A stretch of 64,000 nt of DNA from Algimonas ampicilliniresistens (lineage in GTDB: Bacteria; Pseudomonadota; Alphaproteobacteria; Caulobacterales; Maricaulaceae). The stretch is from contig NZ_BSNK01000001.1 of NCBI RefSeq assembly GCF_030159955.1, positions 558,001 through 622,000 of the forward strand, given 5' to 3'. This document shows positions 1 through 8,924 of this stretch, piece after piece; position 1 is the first letter of the stretch; every line of letters begins with the position of its first letter. Under the pieces are notes generated by a model that had not been told where the DNA came from, ran no database searches, and saw only the letters and a program-made list of their open reading frames with translations. Position numbers and translations under genes: made by a program.

Positions 1-11
1 GAGACGCCTCA

Positions 12-1691
12 ATGGCCATCAAAAAAGAAAAAGTCGCATCACAAGCGGCTGAAACGACGACCGCTGTGAATTCGCTCGTCGGCTTCCGGCGTAGCGAAGT
101 GGTCAAGTCATTAGGTATCATGGCGGGCTACATCGCCAAGCAACCTAAACCCTTCGCCAAACATGTCGGCGCTTATGGCAAGGAACTGCTCGACATTGTC
201 AAAGGCGATAGCGAATTGGCCCCGCATCCCAAAGACCGCCGCTTCCAGGATGATACCTGGTCCAAAAACCCAATCTATAAACGCGGCTTGCAAAGCTGGC
301 TCGCCATGCGGCGTGAACTGGATGGCTGGATCAATGATTCAAATATGCACCCCGCCGACAAGGCGCGCGCCAAGTTTGTGACCGACCTGATCGGTGACAC
401 GCTCGCGCCAACCAACTCACTCATGGGCAATCCGGCGGCGATGAAGAAGCTTTATGAGACAGGGGGTATGTCACTCGTCCGAGGCTTGAAGAATGCCTAT
501 GAGGATCTGAAAAATAATGGCGGTATGCCAAGCCAGGTTGATGGCCGTCCCTTTAAGGTAGGCGAGAATATCGCCAACACGCCGGGCGCTGTGGTCTATA
601 AAACCGAGATGTTGGAGCTGATCCAGTACAAGCCGCAAACGGATCAGGTGCGCAAAACGCCGTTGATGATCATCCCGCCGCAAATCAACAAATATTATGC
701 TGTGGACCTCGAACCTAATAAGTCGATGATCCGCTTCCTGCTCAAGTCCGGTTTTCAGGTGTTCGCCGTGTCTTGGCGCAATCCAAGCCGTCAGCACTCC
801 CATTGGGGGCTTGAGCAATATGTAGAGGAGCTCATTGCAGCGTCAGATGCAGTGCGCAAAATCACGCGCGAGCCGCGCCTTAATGTCACGGGCGCGTGTT
901 CCGGCGGGACGACGATGGCGCTGATGTTATCGGAACTGGCGGCCCGCGGGGATGACCGGATCAATGCCTTCACACTGATGGTGTCCGTACTCGACGGTAA
1001 GAAAACAGACTCAGAAGTCGGACTGTTCGTCACGGATACGGCGATTGAATCAGCCCGCAAACACTCTCAGAAAAAGGGTATTCTGGCGGGCGATGAGCTG
1101 GCGCGGTCCTTTGCGTGGATGCGGCCCAATGATTTAATCTGGAACTATGTCGTCAATAATTACCTGCTTGGCGAAAACCCACCGCCCTTTGATGTGTTGT
1201 TCTGGAATAATGATTCCACGAATCTACCTGCACAGCTACATTCTGACTATCTGGATATCTTCCAGTTGCGGAGTTTCCGTCCTGACAAATCTGAGGTCTT
1301 TATGGACCATGTCATCGACTTGTCCGCGATCACACAGGATTGTTTCATGATGGCCGGTATCACCGACCACATCACACCGTGGAAAGCTTGCTACCGCAAT
1401 GTGCGCCTGTTTGGCGGGGACGTGACGTTCGTCCTATCCAATTCGGGCCATATTCAGAGCTTGCTCAACCCGCCCGGTAATCCGAAGGCGCAATATTTCC
1501 ACAATGCCGACTTCCCCCCACGCGCCGATCGCTGGCTCGATGGGGCAGAAAGTTATGGCGAGAGCTGGTGGCTACGTTGGCGTGATTGGCTCGGAGAGCG
1601 ATCTGGCGAGATGAAGCCAGCGCCGAAGAAGCTTGGCAATAAAGCGAATCCACCCGTGGCAAAGTCCCCTGGGGAATATGTCTTTACCTAA
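12..1691 (+). CDS. phaC: Class I polyhydroxyalkanoate synthase (PhaC)
   Basis: Polymerises (R)-3-hydroxyacyl-CoA into polyhydroxyalkanoate storage granules in the cytoplasm. The 559-residue product matches class I PhaC length. It has a PhaC N-terminal region (about residues 30-210) followed by an alpha/beta-hydrolase core. The lipase-like box GACSGG places the nucleophile at Cys296 instead of Ser, the hallmark of the family. The expected catalytic Asp452 (ITDHITPW) and His480 (SGHIQ) are both present. The reading frame is open to the left edge of the window, so the ATG at 12 is plausible but an upstream start cannot be excluded, and no ribosome-binding site is visible in the 11 bases shown. 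The next gene, a GbsR-type regulator, is convergent. No phasin, phaR, phaA or phaB is adjacent within the window. Confidence 0.95.
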   Translation: MAIKKEKVASQAAETTTAVNSLVGFRRSEVVKSLGIMAGYIAKQPKPFAKHVGAYGKELLDIVKGDSELAPHPKDRRFQDDTWSKNPIYKRGLQSWLAMRRELDGWINDSNMHPADKARAKFVTDLIGDTLAPTNSLMGNPAAMKKLYETGGMSLVRGLKNAYEDLKNNGGMPSQVDGRPFKVGENIANTPGAVVYKTEMLELIQYKPQTDQVRKTPLMIIPPQINKYYAVDLEPNKSMIRFLLKSGFQVFAVSWRNPSRQHSHWGLEQYVEELIAASDAVRKITREPRLNVTGACSGGTTMALMLSELAARGDDRINAFTLMVSVLDGKKTDSEVGLFVTDTAIESARKHSQKKGILAGDELARSFAWMRPNDLIWNYVVNNYLLGENPPPFDVLFWNNDSTNLPAQLHSDYLDIFQLRSFRPDKSEVFMDHVIDLSAITQDCFMMAGITDHITPWKACYRNVRLFGGDVTFVLSNSGHIQSLLNPPGNPKAQYFHNADFPPRADRWLDGAESYGESWWLRWRDWLGERSGEMKPAPKKLGNKANPPVAKSPGEYVFT

Positions 1692-1732
1692 TCGGCTCTG
1701 TCTGGGCGCGGCTTAGCCGCGACCCGTCCTGC

Positions 1733-1760
1733 CGGTAGAAGATGGCGCGGTGTTCTACCG
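1733..1760. other. Inverted repeat between phaC and the GbsR-type gene
   Basis: CGGTAGAA and TTCTACCG form a perfect 8-bp inverted repeat around a 12-nt loop at the junction of two convergent genes; its right arm overlaps the regulator's stop codon. A smaller 6-bp GC-rich hairpin lies at 1707-1721. Neither is followed by a T-run on either strand, so these are at best weak or Rho-assisted transcript ends. The repeats are seen directly; the function is inferred. Confidence 0.35.
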
Positions 1761-2312
1761 AGCCGTCAAACCCAGCAGCGCGACGATCCGATCGCCAAGT
1801 CGCACAAGGCGGGTCAGTGTGCGTACGGGAACAGCCTGCATTTGCGTATACCATCGGTCCATATCGGCAGTGAAGGCATGCATTTCGCGCAAGCGCCGTC
1901 TCTGCTCATCCGTGACCTGCATGTCGCCATCCGCATCGCTTAAACAATGGGCGAGCGTCTCAAGCGCGGGATCGATCTCTCGCGCTTTACGAACGGCAGC
2001 GATCCGTCTTGCCAATTCCCAGACATCGGTCTCAGCGGTGAAGTGGTCGCGGCGTTCTCCGGCGACAGGCACGCGCTGAACAATTTTATAGCTCATCAAC
2101 TCTTTTAGCGAGTTACTGACATTACTGCGCGCGATGCCCAGTGAGTCACTAATTACGTCCGCCGGTAAGGGGCGTTCACTGATATAGAGGAGTGCGTGGA
2201 TCTGGGCGATGGAGCGATTAACGCCCCATTGCTGGCCCATATCGCCCCAATGAAGAATGAAACGCCGGACTGCTTCCGGCATAATTTCAATGGTTTTCGT
2301 TGTTTCTGTCAT
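1755..2312 (-). CDS. GbsR/MarR-family transcriptional regulator
   Basis: A 185-residue DNA-binding protein of the GbsR branch of the MarR superfamily. The N-terminal region carries the typical start of the fold (RFILHWGDMGQQWG, about residues 16-30) and a winged helix (about residues 35-95, including ADVISDSLGIARSNVSNSLK). A helical C-terminal dimerisation region follows. GbsR proteins in other bacteria control osmoprotectant and transport genes, but the target here is unknown. The gene converges on phaC and diverges from an ECF sigma gene. No Shine-Dalgarno is visible before the ATG, and a sigma70-type promoter ends only 6 nt upstream, suggesting a leaderless mRNA. A palindrome on the start codon suggests autoregulation. 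Confidence 0.85.
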   Translation of the reverse strand: MTETTKTIEIMPEAVRRFILHWGDMGQQWGVNRSIAQIHALLYISERPLPADVISDSLGIARSNVSNSLKELMSYKIVQRVPVAGERRDHFTAETDVWELARRIAAVRKAREIDPALETLAHCLSDADGDMQVTDEQRRRLREMHAFTADMDRWYTQMQAVPVRTLTRLVRLGDRIVALLGLTAR

Positions 2313-2347
2313 AACAGAAATATATGGAGTGTGACGGGTCGATACAA
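2303..2347 (-). promoter_or_regulatory. Promoter and palindromic operator of the GbsR-type gene
   Basis: On the minus strand a -35 TTGTAT (2347-2342) and a -10 TATATT (2324-2319) are separated by exactly 17 nt, with the ATG 6 nt after the -10. The predicted transcript would therefore begin at or next to the start codon. The inverted repeat TTTCTGT-CATA-ACAGAAA (2303-2320) straddles the start codon and abuts the -10. This placement suits a MarR-family repressor blocking its own promoter. Hexamers and palindrome are seen; binding is inferred. Confidence 0.55.
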
Positions 2348-2544
2348 CCTCGGATAAACGCTAAATAGGGATAGTTGGCAGTTCACATGTGATCAGGCCA
2401 TTTCTAGGTGCCGAATTTGTTTTAGATGACAGCGATAAGAAGGCGAATTATACAAACGCAGGTTTAGGCTATTATTAGCCGTCATGAGCCTCGCTAGATA
2501 GCTAAGGCCTTCCATCTTTGGAAGAAAGTGGGAGGGAGACAAAG

Positions 2545-3189
2545 TTGAGCGGCGCGCCTCCTGAGAACCCGGACTCAAACGAACCTGTCTCTAAGCCGCG
2601 ATCCGTGACGCAAAGCCCAAAATCGCTGTCGGCATCCAAGCGCGATGCAGCGTGGCTTAAGGTTATCTCTGAAGACCGAGATGCGAAAGCTTTGTCTGCC
2701 TTATTTGATATTTATACGCCCAAACTCAAAGGCTGGTTGATGGCGCGTGGCGCGGGCGATGCCACGGCCGAGGATGTCGTGCAGGATGTTATGCTCAAGG
2801 TCTGGACCGGGGCGCATATGTTTGATCCGGCGAAAGCCTCATTCGCGACATGGGTTTACCGCATGACCCGCAATCGTTGGATCGATCACCAGCGCAAACA
2901 TGGCCGCGTTGATGTCCGCGATCCGGAGCTGATGAAGACTATTGCTGACGATGAAGTGCCCAGCGCGGAAACGGGCTATATGGAGCAACAGGAAACGAGC
3001 TGGCTGCAGGAAGAGATCGCGCGACTGACGCCGTCGCAGCAAACGGCGATCCACATGGCCTATATGGAATTCAAAACCCATAAGGAAATTTCGGAAGAAA
3101 CGGGACTCCCGCTTGGCACGGTCAAAACTCGGATCCGCTCCGCCATGCAGGCTCTCAAATCCAATATGGGGGAGCGGCGGAGGAGCTAA
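2545..3189 (+). CDS. ECF-type RNA polymerase sigma factor
   Basis: A 214-residue sigma70-family factor with only region 2 (about residues 45-118, including LFDIYTPKLKGWL and the NRWIDHQRK motif) and region 4 (about 150-205, LTPSQQTAIHMAYMEF then an HTH ending GTVKTRIRSAM). It would redirect core RNA polymerase to a specialised regulon. I chose the TTG at 2545 because GGGAGG at 2530-2535 precedes it by 9 nt; an upstream TTG at 2518 has no such site. A 6-bp hairpin (CTTCCA/TGGAAG, 2509-2524) sits just before the ribosome-binding site. No anti-sigma gene (ChrR, NepR) is adjacent, so it is an orphan here. Region 4 resembles RpoE-like group proteins more than EcfG, but the subgroup is not certain. 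Confidence 0.88.
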   Translation: MSGAPPENPDSNEPVSKPRSVTQSPKSLSASKRDAAWLKVISEDRDAKALSALFDIYTPKLKGWLMARGAGDATAEDVVQDVMLKVWTGAHMFDPAKASFATWVYRMTRNRWIDHQRKHGRVDVRDPELMKTIADDEVPSAETGYMEQQETSWLQEEIARLTPSQQTAIHMAYMEFKTHKEISEETGLPLGTVKTRIRSAMQALKSNMGERRRS

Positions 3190-3222
3190 ATACCAACCGC
3201 GCCCCAGTTTTGGTCTGGCAGG

Positions 3223-5313
3223 CTAGTCGCCCGTCTCAGAATCTTCTTTCTTTTTCACATCATATTTCGCGAACCAGCCCATGATATTGTCTGTCTTGGC
3301 AATTAGTCGGCTGGGGCGGCTGGCAATATAATGGGGCGAGCCAGGTATGCGGATCAGGGCCGTGTCGACGCCGTTCATTTTCAAAGCCGTGTAGAACTGC
3401 TCCGCCTCCCAAGCCGGGGTGCGGAAGTCTGCCTCCCCAACCATTAAAAGCGTCGGCGTCGTGACATTTTCAACCAGCATGATCGGCGAGAAATCAAGAT
3501 AAGCACCTGGGTCTGTCCAGGGGTCTGCGCGGATCCAGTGTCGACGGACAAACTGACCAATATCAGCGGCCAGCGCCATGGTCATCCAATTGATAACGGG
3601 TTTGACGGATGCAGCCGCGGCAAACCGGTTCGTCTTGCCGACGGCCCATGCGGTCAAGATACCACCGCCAGAGCCCCCGGTTATAAATAACCGCTCGGAA
3701 TCGGCGTAGCGTCGCTCGACCAGATCATCGACCACATCCATGAGGTCTTGATAATCATCGCCCGGATAGGCCTTGTCGATCTGCTGAACGAAGTCGTCAC
3801 CATACCCTGTAGAGCCGCGTGGATTGACGTAGACAGTGACATAGCCTTCGGCTGCGAAGCGTTGAATCTCGCTCGAATAAAACGGACCATACATGGTCTG
3901 TGGTCCGCCGTGGATTTCCAAGATGAGTGGATAGCTGCCATCGGCTTTAAACCCGGGCGGCAGGGCGACCCACGCTTCAATCTCACGTCCATCGACGCTC
4001 GAAGTCACTTTGAACTCTTCGATAGGGGCCATGTCGAGATAGGGCAAAATGTCAGCATTCAGCTCTGTCAAAATACGCGGCTTGGCCGTGGCGCGCTGTA
4101 CAGCCACTTCGGCGGGTCTGTCGGTGAACCCGGCTGTGTATGCAAATGTCGGTGTCTCAGTCTTCGATGCGCTGAAACTACCGCTCGCATAGGGTCGTCC
4201 AATCGATGTGCCGCCAATGCCAGTCAATAGGGTGCGGACGCGATCTGTTCGTGTGTCGACAGATGCGACATCAATGACGCCGGCATTTTCGAACTGTGCG
4301 TAAAGTGTCTCGCTGTCGGAACCCCAAGCCAGTCTACCAAATGATCGATCTAGATCGGCAGCGAGGCGGCGAGAATTCCGGCCATCTACATCCATGATGT
4401 AAAGTTCGGATTGCTGGTAAGCCCGCAGCCGATCATCATAGCCGAGATAGGCAATCTTGCTGCCATCGGGAGAGACGGTGGGGTTGCCGTCAGGGCCATC
4501 GCGCTGTGTCAGCGGTGATATAGACAAATCATCCAAACGGACCGCGTAAATTTCGCTTTCGATCGGGTCCATTTCGCGGTCGTCAGCCATATTGCCGACC
4601 ACCAATAGTCGGTCATTCCCGAGCCAAGCGGGGCCAGAGAAATCAACATCGCCAGAGGTGATTTGACGCGGCGAGCCACCATCGGCTGAAATGGTGAAGG
4701 TATGAGTTGCGCCTTCGCGCAGATAACCGGCTCCGTCGAAGCGGAACGTCATATCGTCAAAAACCCGCACGGGTTCCGACCAAGTCGCGCCTTTGGGCGT
4801 CGCAATCGGTTTTGCAAAGGCAGGCGTTGAGCCGGGGACGAACATTGTGAAGGCGATGGTCTTGCCATCTGGTGACCAAGATGTGCTGCCGGGACCTTCG
4901 TAGAATTGGCCGAGTGACACGCTATTGCCGCTATCCATATAATGAATGCGTAGGTCAGGTCGATCGTCTGTAGACGTTGAATAGAGAAGCCGTGTGCCAT
5001 CTGGTGACCAACGCGGTGAGCCTTTAGAGGCTCCGCCAACGATCATAGGACGGTGAGCTCCGGTCGCGACATCTAGCGTCCAGAGATCACCTCGGTCCGT
5101 ATCCGTCTGTCGGTCCATGGAACGACGAACATAGACAATTGTTCGCCCGTCCGGTGAAATCTGTGGGTCACTGGCATATTCAATATCGAACACGCGTTCG
5201 GCGGTGAAGTGTTTGAATGCCTCGTCCGCGTCTTGCCCCAAAGCGGGGACCACGGACAGGCCGATTGCGCTGAGCGCAAGCAGGCTCACACCTGCTGTGA
5301 TGATGCGTTTCAT
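3223..5313 (-). CDS. Exported S9-family prolyl oligopeptidase-like serine peptidase
   Basis: A 696-residue peptidase with an N-terminal signal peptide (cleavage likely after VPALGQ, about residue 27). A seven-bladed TolB/WD-type beta-propeller follows (about residues 35-400, with repeated SPDG motifs), then a C-terminal alpha/beta-hydrolase domain. The catalytic triad is readable as Ser548 (GGSGGG), Asp629 (GEADFRTP) and His661 (GSPHYIAS). Family members cleave short peptides or acylated N termini; the export signal suggests periplasmic peptide scavenging. It converges on the sigma factor with a 33-nt gap and lies upstream of a CPA2 antiporter on the same strand with 66 nt between, so co-transcription is possible. 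Confidence 0.92.
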   Translation of the reverse strand: MKRIITAGVSLLALSAIGLSVVPALGQDADEAFKHFTAERVFDIEYASDPQISPDGRTIVYVRRSMDRQTDTDRGDLWTLDVATGAHRPMIVGGASKGSPRWSPDGTRLLYSTSTDDRPDLRIHYMDSGNSVSLGQFYEGPGSTSWSPDGKTIAFTMFVPGSTPAFAKPIATPKGATWSEPVRVFDDMTFRFDGAGYLREGATHTFTISADGGSPRQITSGDVDFSGPAWLGNDRLLVVGNMADDREMDPIESEIYAVRLDDLSISPLTQRDGPDGNPTVSPDGSKIAYLGYDDRLRAYQQSELYIMDVDGRNSRRLAADLDRSFGRLAWGSDSETLYAQFENAGVIDVASVDTRTDRVRTLLTGIGGTSIGRPYASGSFSASKTETPTFAYTAGFTDRPAEVAVQRATAKPRILTELNADILPYLDMAPIEEFKVTSSVDGREIEAWVALPPGFKADGSYPLILEIHGGPQTMYGPFYSSEIQRFAAEGYVTVYVNPRGSTGYGDDFVQQIDKAYPGDDYQDLMDVVDDLVERRYADSERLFITGGSGGGILTAWAVGKTNRFAAAASVKPVINWMTMALAADIGQFVRRHWIRADPWTDPGAYLDFSPIMLVENVTTPTLLMVGEADFRTPAWEAEQFYTALKMNGVDTALIRIPGSPHYIASRPSRLIAKTDNIMGWFAKYDVKKKEDSETGD

Positions 5314-5379
5314 GATACTCCCCTCAAATAATAATTCGCCGTGCGTTATGATCTAACCCGAGCGGTTATCGATACGACG

Positions 5380-7194
5380 CTAGAGTTTTCCGGTGCGACG
5401 TTGTTTCAGCTCTTCTTCCAGTGTTTCTTTCAATAGAGCGCGCGCTTTTTCAGATTGTTCGGCGAGAGCGCCCATGTCACCGCGCAGGTGATAGGTTTGC
5501 TGAATGTTCTCAAAGTCTAACTCAAGGAAACGTTGGGCGAGCATCTCGGCTTCTTCCTCATTTACGCCCATCGCCATCAGCACAGCCTCGCCCAGGGCTA
5601 AGGCGCCGCGCACTGTTTCGCGTTCAGCGAAGTGAACTTCTTCAGCCAGCAGGTCAAAGAGATGCGGACGGCCCCGGGCTCGAACGATCAGTTTGGCGTG
5701 CGGATATTCGGCTTTGATTTCGCGCACCAACTCGGTGTTGTTGGCGATGGCGACGACTATGATGCTCGCGTCTTTGGCACCGGCGAGCCGCAATAATTCC
5801 ATATCGGTCGCATCGCCATAAAAGACGCGGTGGTGAAACTGTTTCAGGAATTCGATGTGATCGCCATTATTGTCGATCAGCGTTGTGGGAATGCCCTGAG
5901 CTTCCAGTAGTCGGCCAATAATTTGTCCGATTCGGCCATAACCGAGAATGATCACAGGATGATGCTGGTTGACGGGGCTTTCACCCGTGGTGCTCGACGC
6001 GACGTTAAAACGCGGCAGGACCATGCGGTCAAATAAGAGCAAGATCAGCGGTGTCAGAGCCATAGACAGAGCAATCACGGCGGTCAGCACGCTGGCCGTT
6101 TCAGGGCGGATCGCGCCTTCTGTCGTGGCGAAGGTAAATATGACAAAGCCGAATTCACCCGCCTGACAGAGGAGCGCAGAGAAGAAGAGGCGTGGCTTGC
6201 GGGCCAGACCGAACATCTTACCGACCCCCATCAAGATGATGAACTTTAATGCCATCAATCCGATGACAAGCCCGATCACGAGAACGGGTTCTGACGCAAT
6301 GAAAAACAGGTCGAGGCTCATCCCGACCGAGATGAAGAATAAGCCAAGCAGTAGCGCTTTGAACGGCTCAATATCGCGCTCTAGCTGATGGCGATACTCG
6401 CTATCGGCCAGCACCATACCGGCAATGAAGGCGCCCAAGGCTGGCGATAGACCCAGCCAGTTCATGAGTAGGGCGGACCCGACGACGAGCAACAGCGAAA
6501 CGGCGGTGAACGTCTCGCGCACTTCGGATCTGGCGATGATACGGAATAGCGGCGTCAGTAGATATCGACCGCCGAGAAACATGCCGACAAAAACTCCGAT
6601 GGTCGCCACGCCGAGCCAGATGCCCGTTGGGCCGTGGGGCTCGCTGCCATAGTCACTCGCGACACCCTCAAATGGGGTCATGGTTGCAAGGATGGGCATC
6701 ATGGCGATCATCGCGATGACGATGACGTCCTGAAACAGCAGGACTGAGAATCCGTTCTGGCCTTCAGGTTCCGCCATCAGGCGCCGGTGCTGCAAGGTCT
6801 GCAGCGCTATCGCGGTTGAGGATAGGGCGAGCGCCATGCCGACGGCGAATGCTTCGCCAGTCGAGAACCCGGCTATCATCGCGATTCCGGCGATGGCAAT
6901 CATTGTCAGCCCAACTTGTGATCCGCCAAGTCCGAGCAGCTTGACGCGCATTGCCCAGAGCTTTCGCGGTTGCAATTCCAGCCCGATCAAAAACAGCATC
7001 ATGACGACGCCAAATTCTGCGAAGTGTAAGATCGTGATGGGGTCGGTAATCAGCCCCAATACGCTGGGGCCAATCAGGACGCCGGCAATAAGATAGCCAA
7101 TGACAGAGCCGAGACCCGACAGTTTGCTAATGGGGACGAGCACACAGGCGGCGCAGAGGAAGATAAAGACCGAAAGAAGGAAGCTGCCATCCAT
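5380..7194 (-). CDS. CPA2-family cation:proton antiporter with RCK/TrkA-N domain (KefB/KefC-like)
   Basis: A 604-residue inner-membrane antiporter that probably exchanges K+ or Na+ for H+. The N-terminal part (about residues 1-385) holds around 12-13 transmembrane segments of the Na/H-exchanger fold. A cytosolic RCK domain (about residues 400-520) opens with the Rossmann motif ILGYGRIGQIIG and is followed by an acidic helical tail. The length matches KefB/KefC. Two starts are possible, ATG at 7209 or ATG at 7194. I prefer 7194 because the protein then begins directly with the first membrane helix; neither has a strong ribosome-binding site. No KefF/KefG ancillary gene is adjacent. The ion specificity is not readable. 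Confidence 0.88.
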   Translation of the reverse strand: MDGSFLLSVFIFLCAACVLVPISKLSGLGSVIGYLIAGVLIGPSVLGLITDPITILHFAEFGVVMMLFLIGLELQPRKLWAMRVKLLGLGGSQVGLTMIAIAGIAMIAGFSTGEAFAVGMALALSSTAIALQTLQHRRLMAEPEGQNGFSVLLFQDVIVIAMIAMMPILATMTPFEGVASDYGSEPHGPTGIWLGVATIGVFVGMFLGGRYLLTPLFRIIARSEVRETFTAVSLLLVVGSALLMNWLGLSPALGAFIAGMVLADSEYRHQLERDIEPFKALLLGLFFISVGMSLDLFFIASEPVLVIGLVIGLMALKFIILMGVGKMFGLARKPRLFFSALLCQAGEFGFVIFTFATTEGAIRPETASVLTAVIALSMALTPLILLLFDRMVLPRFNVASSTTGESPVNQHHPVIILGYGRIGQIIGRLLEAQGIPTTLIDNNGDHIEFLKQFHHRVFYGDATDMELLRLAGAKDASIIVVAIANNTELVREIKAEYPHAKLIVRARGRPHLFDLLAEEVHFAERETVRGALALGEAVLMAMGVNEEEAEMLAQRFLELDFENIQQTYHLRGDMGALAEQSEKARALLKETLEEELKQRRTGKL

Positions 7195-7239
7195 AGCCCT
7201 GCCTAGCATGACGGCGTAATTTGGCTAGCGGAGTCTGGC

Positions 7240-7950
7240 TCAAATCGTCTTGAAGTAAATGGCGAGCTTGCCCAGTGTCTCGGTCTCCGTTCGCAGCGCC
7301 AGCCGGACGCGTTCGTCATCCTCGTCAACGCCCCATATTTCTGAGCGATAAAGCTCATCAATGCGCGACAGGTCGAACGCCTCAGCAGGATCAAGCGCCC
7401 CGTCTGTGACGGCCATGGCGAGGACGGCGGATCCATAAACGGCGACCAGATGCACGAACAGTGTCAGAGCGAAATCGGACAAGGGCGTGGCATAGTCTGC
7501 GACCGCATCGAGACTGGTCGGATCCTGTTCAATCGCGCGAATAGAGTCCGTTGTTTCAAGCGCGACCCCGCGCGCTCGCGCCCAATCGAGCCATGGATTC
7601 CAGGCCGCCGCTTGGCGCGCGACAAAATCCTGCGGATCCGGCGCGCGGTAGGACAGTAAGTCTGATCCGGCATATTTTCGGGCTTCAGCGATTAGCTCGT
7701 CGCGTCGCTGGCTGACACCTTCGCTGGCGACATTAGCGAGCCGAGTGACCGGCATGACGGTTGGATCAATATCCCCGTCTATCGCCTGTGGGACGGCGCT
7801 CCATTCTGCTTTAATTTGCGCAGCGATCGCGGCGTGAGGCACGCGGATTGGCTGCTTGCCCGGCGTTTTGAGTTCGCGCCCATCAAGCCGCACGAAATGA
7901 CCGTCCGCGTCGTGATCGACCGTGACGTCGGTGTAAAACCGCTTCGCCAT
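7240..7950 (-). CDS. ATP12-family F1-ATPase assembly chaperone
   Basis: A 236-residue protein of the ATP12 family, which binds the F1 alpha subunit during ATP synthase assembly in mitochondria and alphaproteobacteria. Recognisable stretches are KRFYTDVTV at the N terminus, the LDGRELKTPGKQP motif (about residues 21-33) and PVTRLANVA. The start is the ATG at 7950, which overlaps the stop of the upstream pseudouridine synthase in a TAATG arrangement typical of translational coupling; a longer reading frame beginning at 7968 would lie inside that gene. Location between an RluA-type enzyme and the antiporter is a housekeeping operon context. No atp genes are in the window. Confidence 0.9.
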   Translation of the reverse strand: MAKRFYTDVTVDHDADGHFVRLDGRELKTPGKQPIRVPHAAIAAQIKAEWSAVPQAIDGDIDPTVMPVTRLANVASEGVSQRRDELIAEARKYAGSDLLSYRAPDPQDFVARQAAAWNPWLDWARARGVALETTDSIRAIEQDPTSLDAVADYATPLSDFALTLFVHLVAVYGSAVLAMAVTDGALDPAEAFDLSRIDELYRSEIWGVDEDDERVRLALRTETETLGKLAIYFKTI

Positions 7951-8924
7951 TAGCGCAGTGCGTCCCAATCGACTTTGGCTTCGCTCTCAGAAAAACCGAA
8001 GAGTTTGAACGCGCCTTTCATGTGGGACGGCATCGGCGCGGTTATAGAGACCGGATCGCGACCTTCACGCGGAATGGTCAGCGACCGAGCGTGGAGGTGG
8101 AGGCGTTTATCCAATCCCCCGGGCAGGGGGCGATCCGTCATATATTTTGGATCTCCCGCGAGAGGCGCGCCGAGGATTTGCATATGTAGGCGGAGCTGAT
8201 GTGTCCGTCCGGTCATAGGCATCATGGCAACGAAGGCCGCTTTGGCGCCCGCAGTGGCAACGACCTCATACAAGGTCCGGGCATATTTGGAATCTTTAGT
8301 GCCATGACGCACGGCCATCATCACTTCCTTGCCCATGTGAATATTGCCGAAGCGGTTATCGAGCTCGCCCTTGGCCATATAGCCCGCGATCTCGCCGGAG
8401 AGCGGCCGCGGAACACCATTGGTCACGCCCCAATAGACTTTCTCTGCGCGGCGGCTTTGAAACGCCCGTCCGGCCCATTTGGCGGCCGCGGCGGATTTGG
8501 CGATCAACAATACACCGGAGGTGTCGCGGTCGAGCCGGTGCACCAATCGGTATCCGTCCGGCAACATGCCGTCGATATGTTCGGTTGTCTTTGACCCGCC
8601 CTGAACAGCGAGGCCCGACGGCTTATCAATGGCGATCAGTTCATCATCTTCATAGATGACGAGCCGACTGAGCCGATCTTGATCACGTTCACTGGCTTCG
8701 CGTTTGACCTCGGACGGATCGGGCAGGGGTGGGATCCGTACGATCTGACCGGCTTCAATGCGTAGATTACCTTTGGCGCGCTTGCCGTCGACGCGGAGTT
8801 GTCCAGTGCGCATGAGCTTTTCGACTTTGCCATGCGGAACATGCGGAAAGAGCCGTTTGAACCAGCGGTCCAATCGTTGCCCCGCATCATGCTCGGGGAC
8901 TTCAAGTTGCTGAACACCGCTCAT
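7950..8924 (-). CDS. rluC: RluA-family 23S rRNA pseudouridine synthase (RluC-like)
   Basis: A 324-residue enzyme that isomerises uridines to pseudouridine in rRNA. An N-terminal S4 RNA-binding domain (about residues 12-75) is followed by the RluA catalytic domain (about 85-305). The HRLDRDTSG motif gives the catalytic Asp132. The C-terminal RTHQLRLH motif (about residue 242-249) is also typical of the family. The gene overlaps crcB upstream by 4 nt (ATGA) and the ATP12 gene downstream by one base. RluC is the commonest assignment for a protein of this architecture in alphaproteobacteria, but RluD-type specificity cannot be excluded from sequence alone. Confidence 0.9.
   Translation of the reverse strand: MSGVQQLEVPEHDAGQRLDRWFKRLFPHVPHGKVEKLMRTGQLRVDGKRAKGNLRIEAGQIVRIPPLPDPSEVKREASERDQDRLSRLVIYEDDELIAIDKPSGLAVQGGSKTTEHIDGMLPDGYRLVHRLDRDTSGVLLIAKSAAAAKWAGRAFQSRRAEKVYWGVTNGVPRPLSGEIAGYMAKGELDNRFGNIHMGKEVMMAVRHGTKDSKYARTLYEVVATAGAKAAFVAMMPMTGRTHQLRLHMQILGAPLAGDPKYMTDRPLPGGLDKRLHLHARSLTIPREGRDPVSITAPMPSHMKGAFKLFGFSESEAKVDWDALR

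Noticed and set aside
2545-3189. ECF sigma factor as the EcfG that would read the two miniprotein promoters
   Set aside because: No NepR or PhyR gene is adjacent and the region 4 sequence looks closer to RpoE-like factors; the EcfG gene is probably elsewhere.
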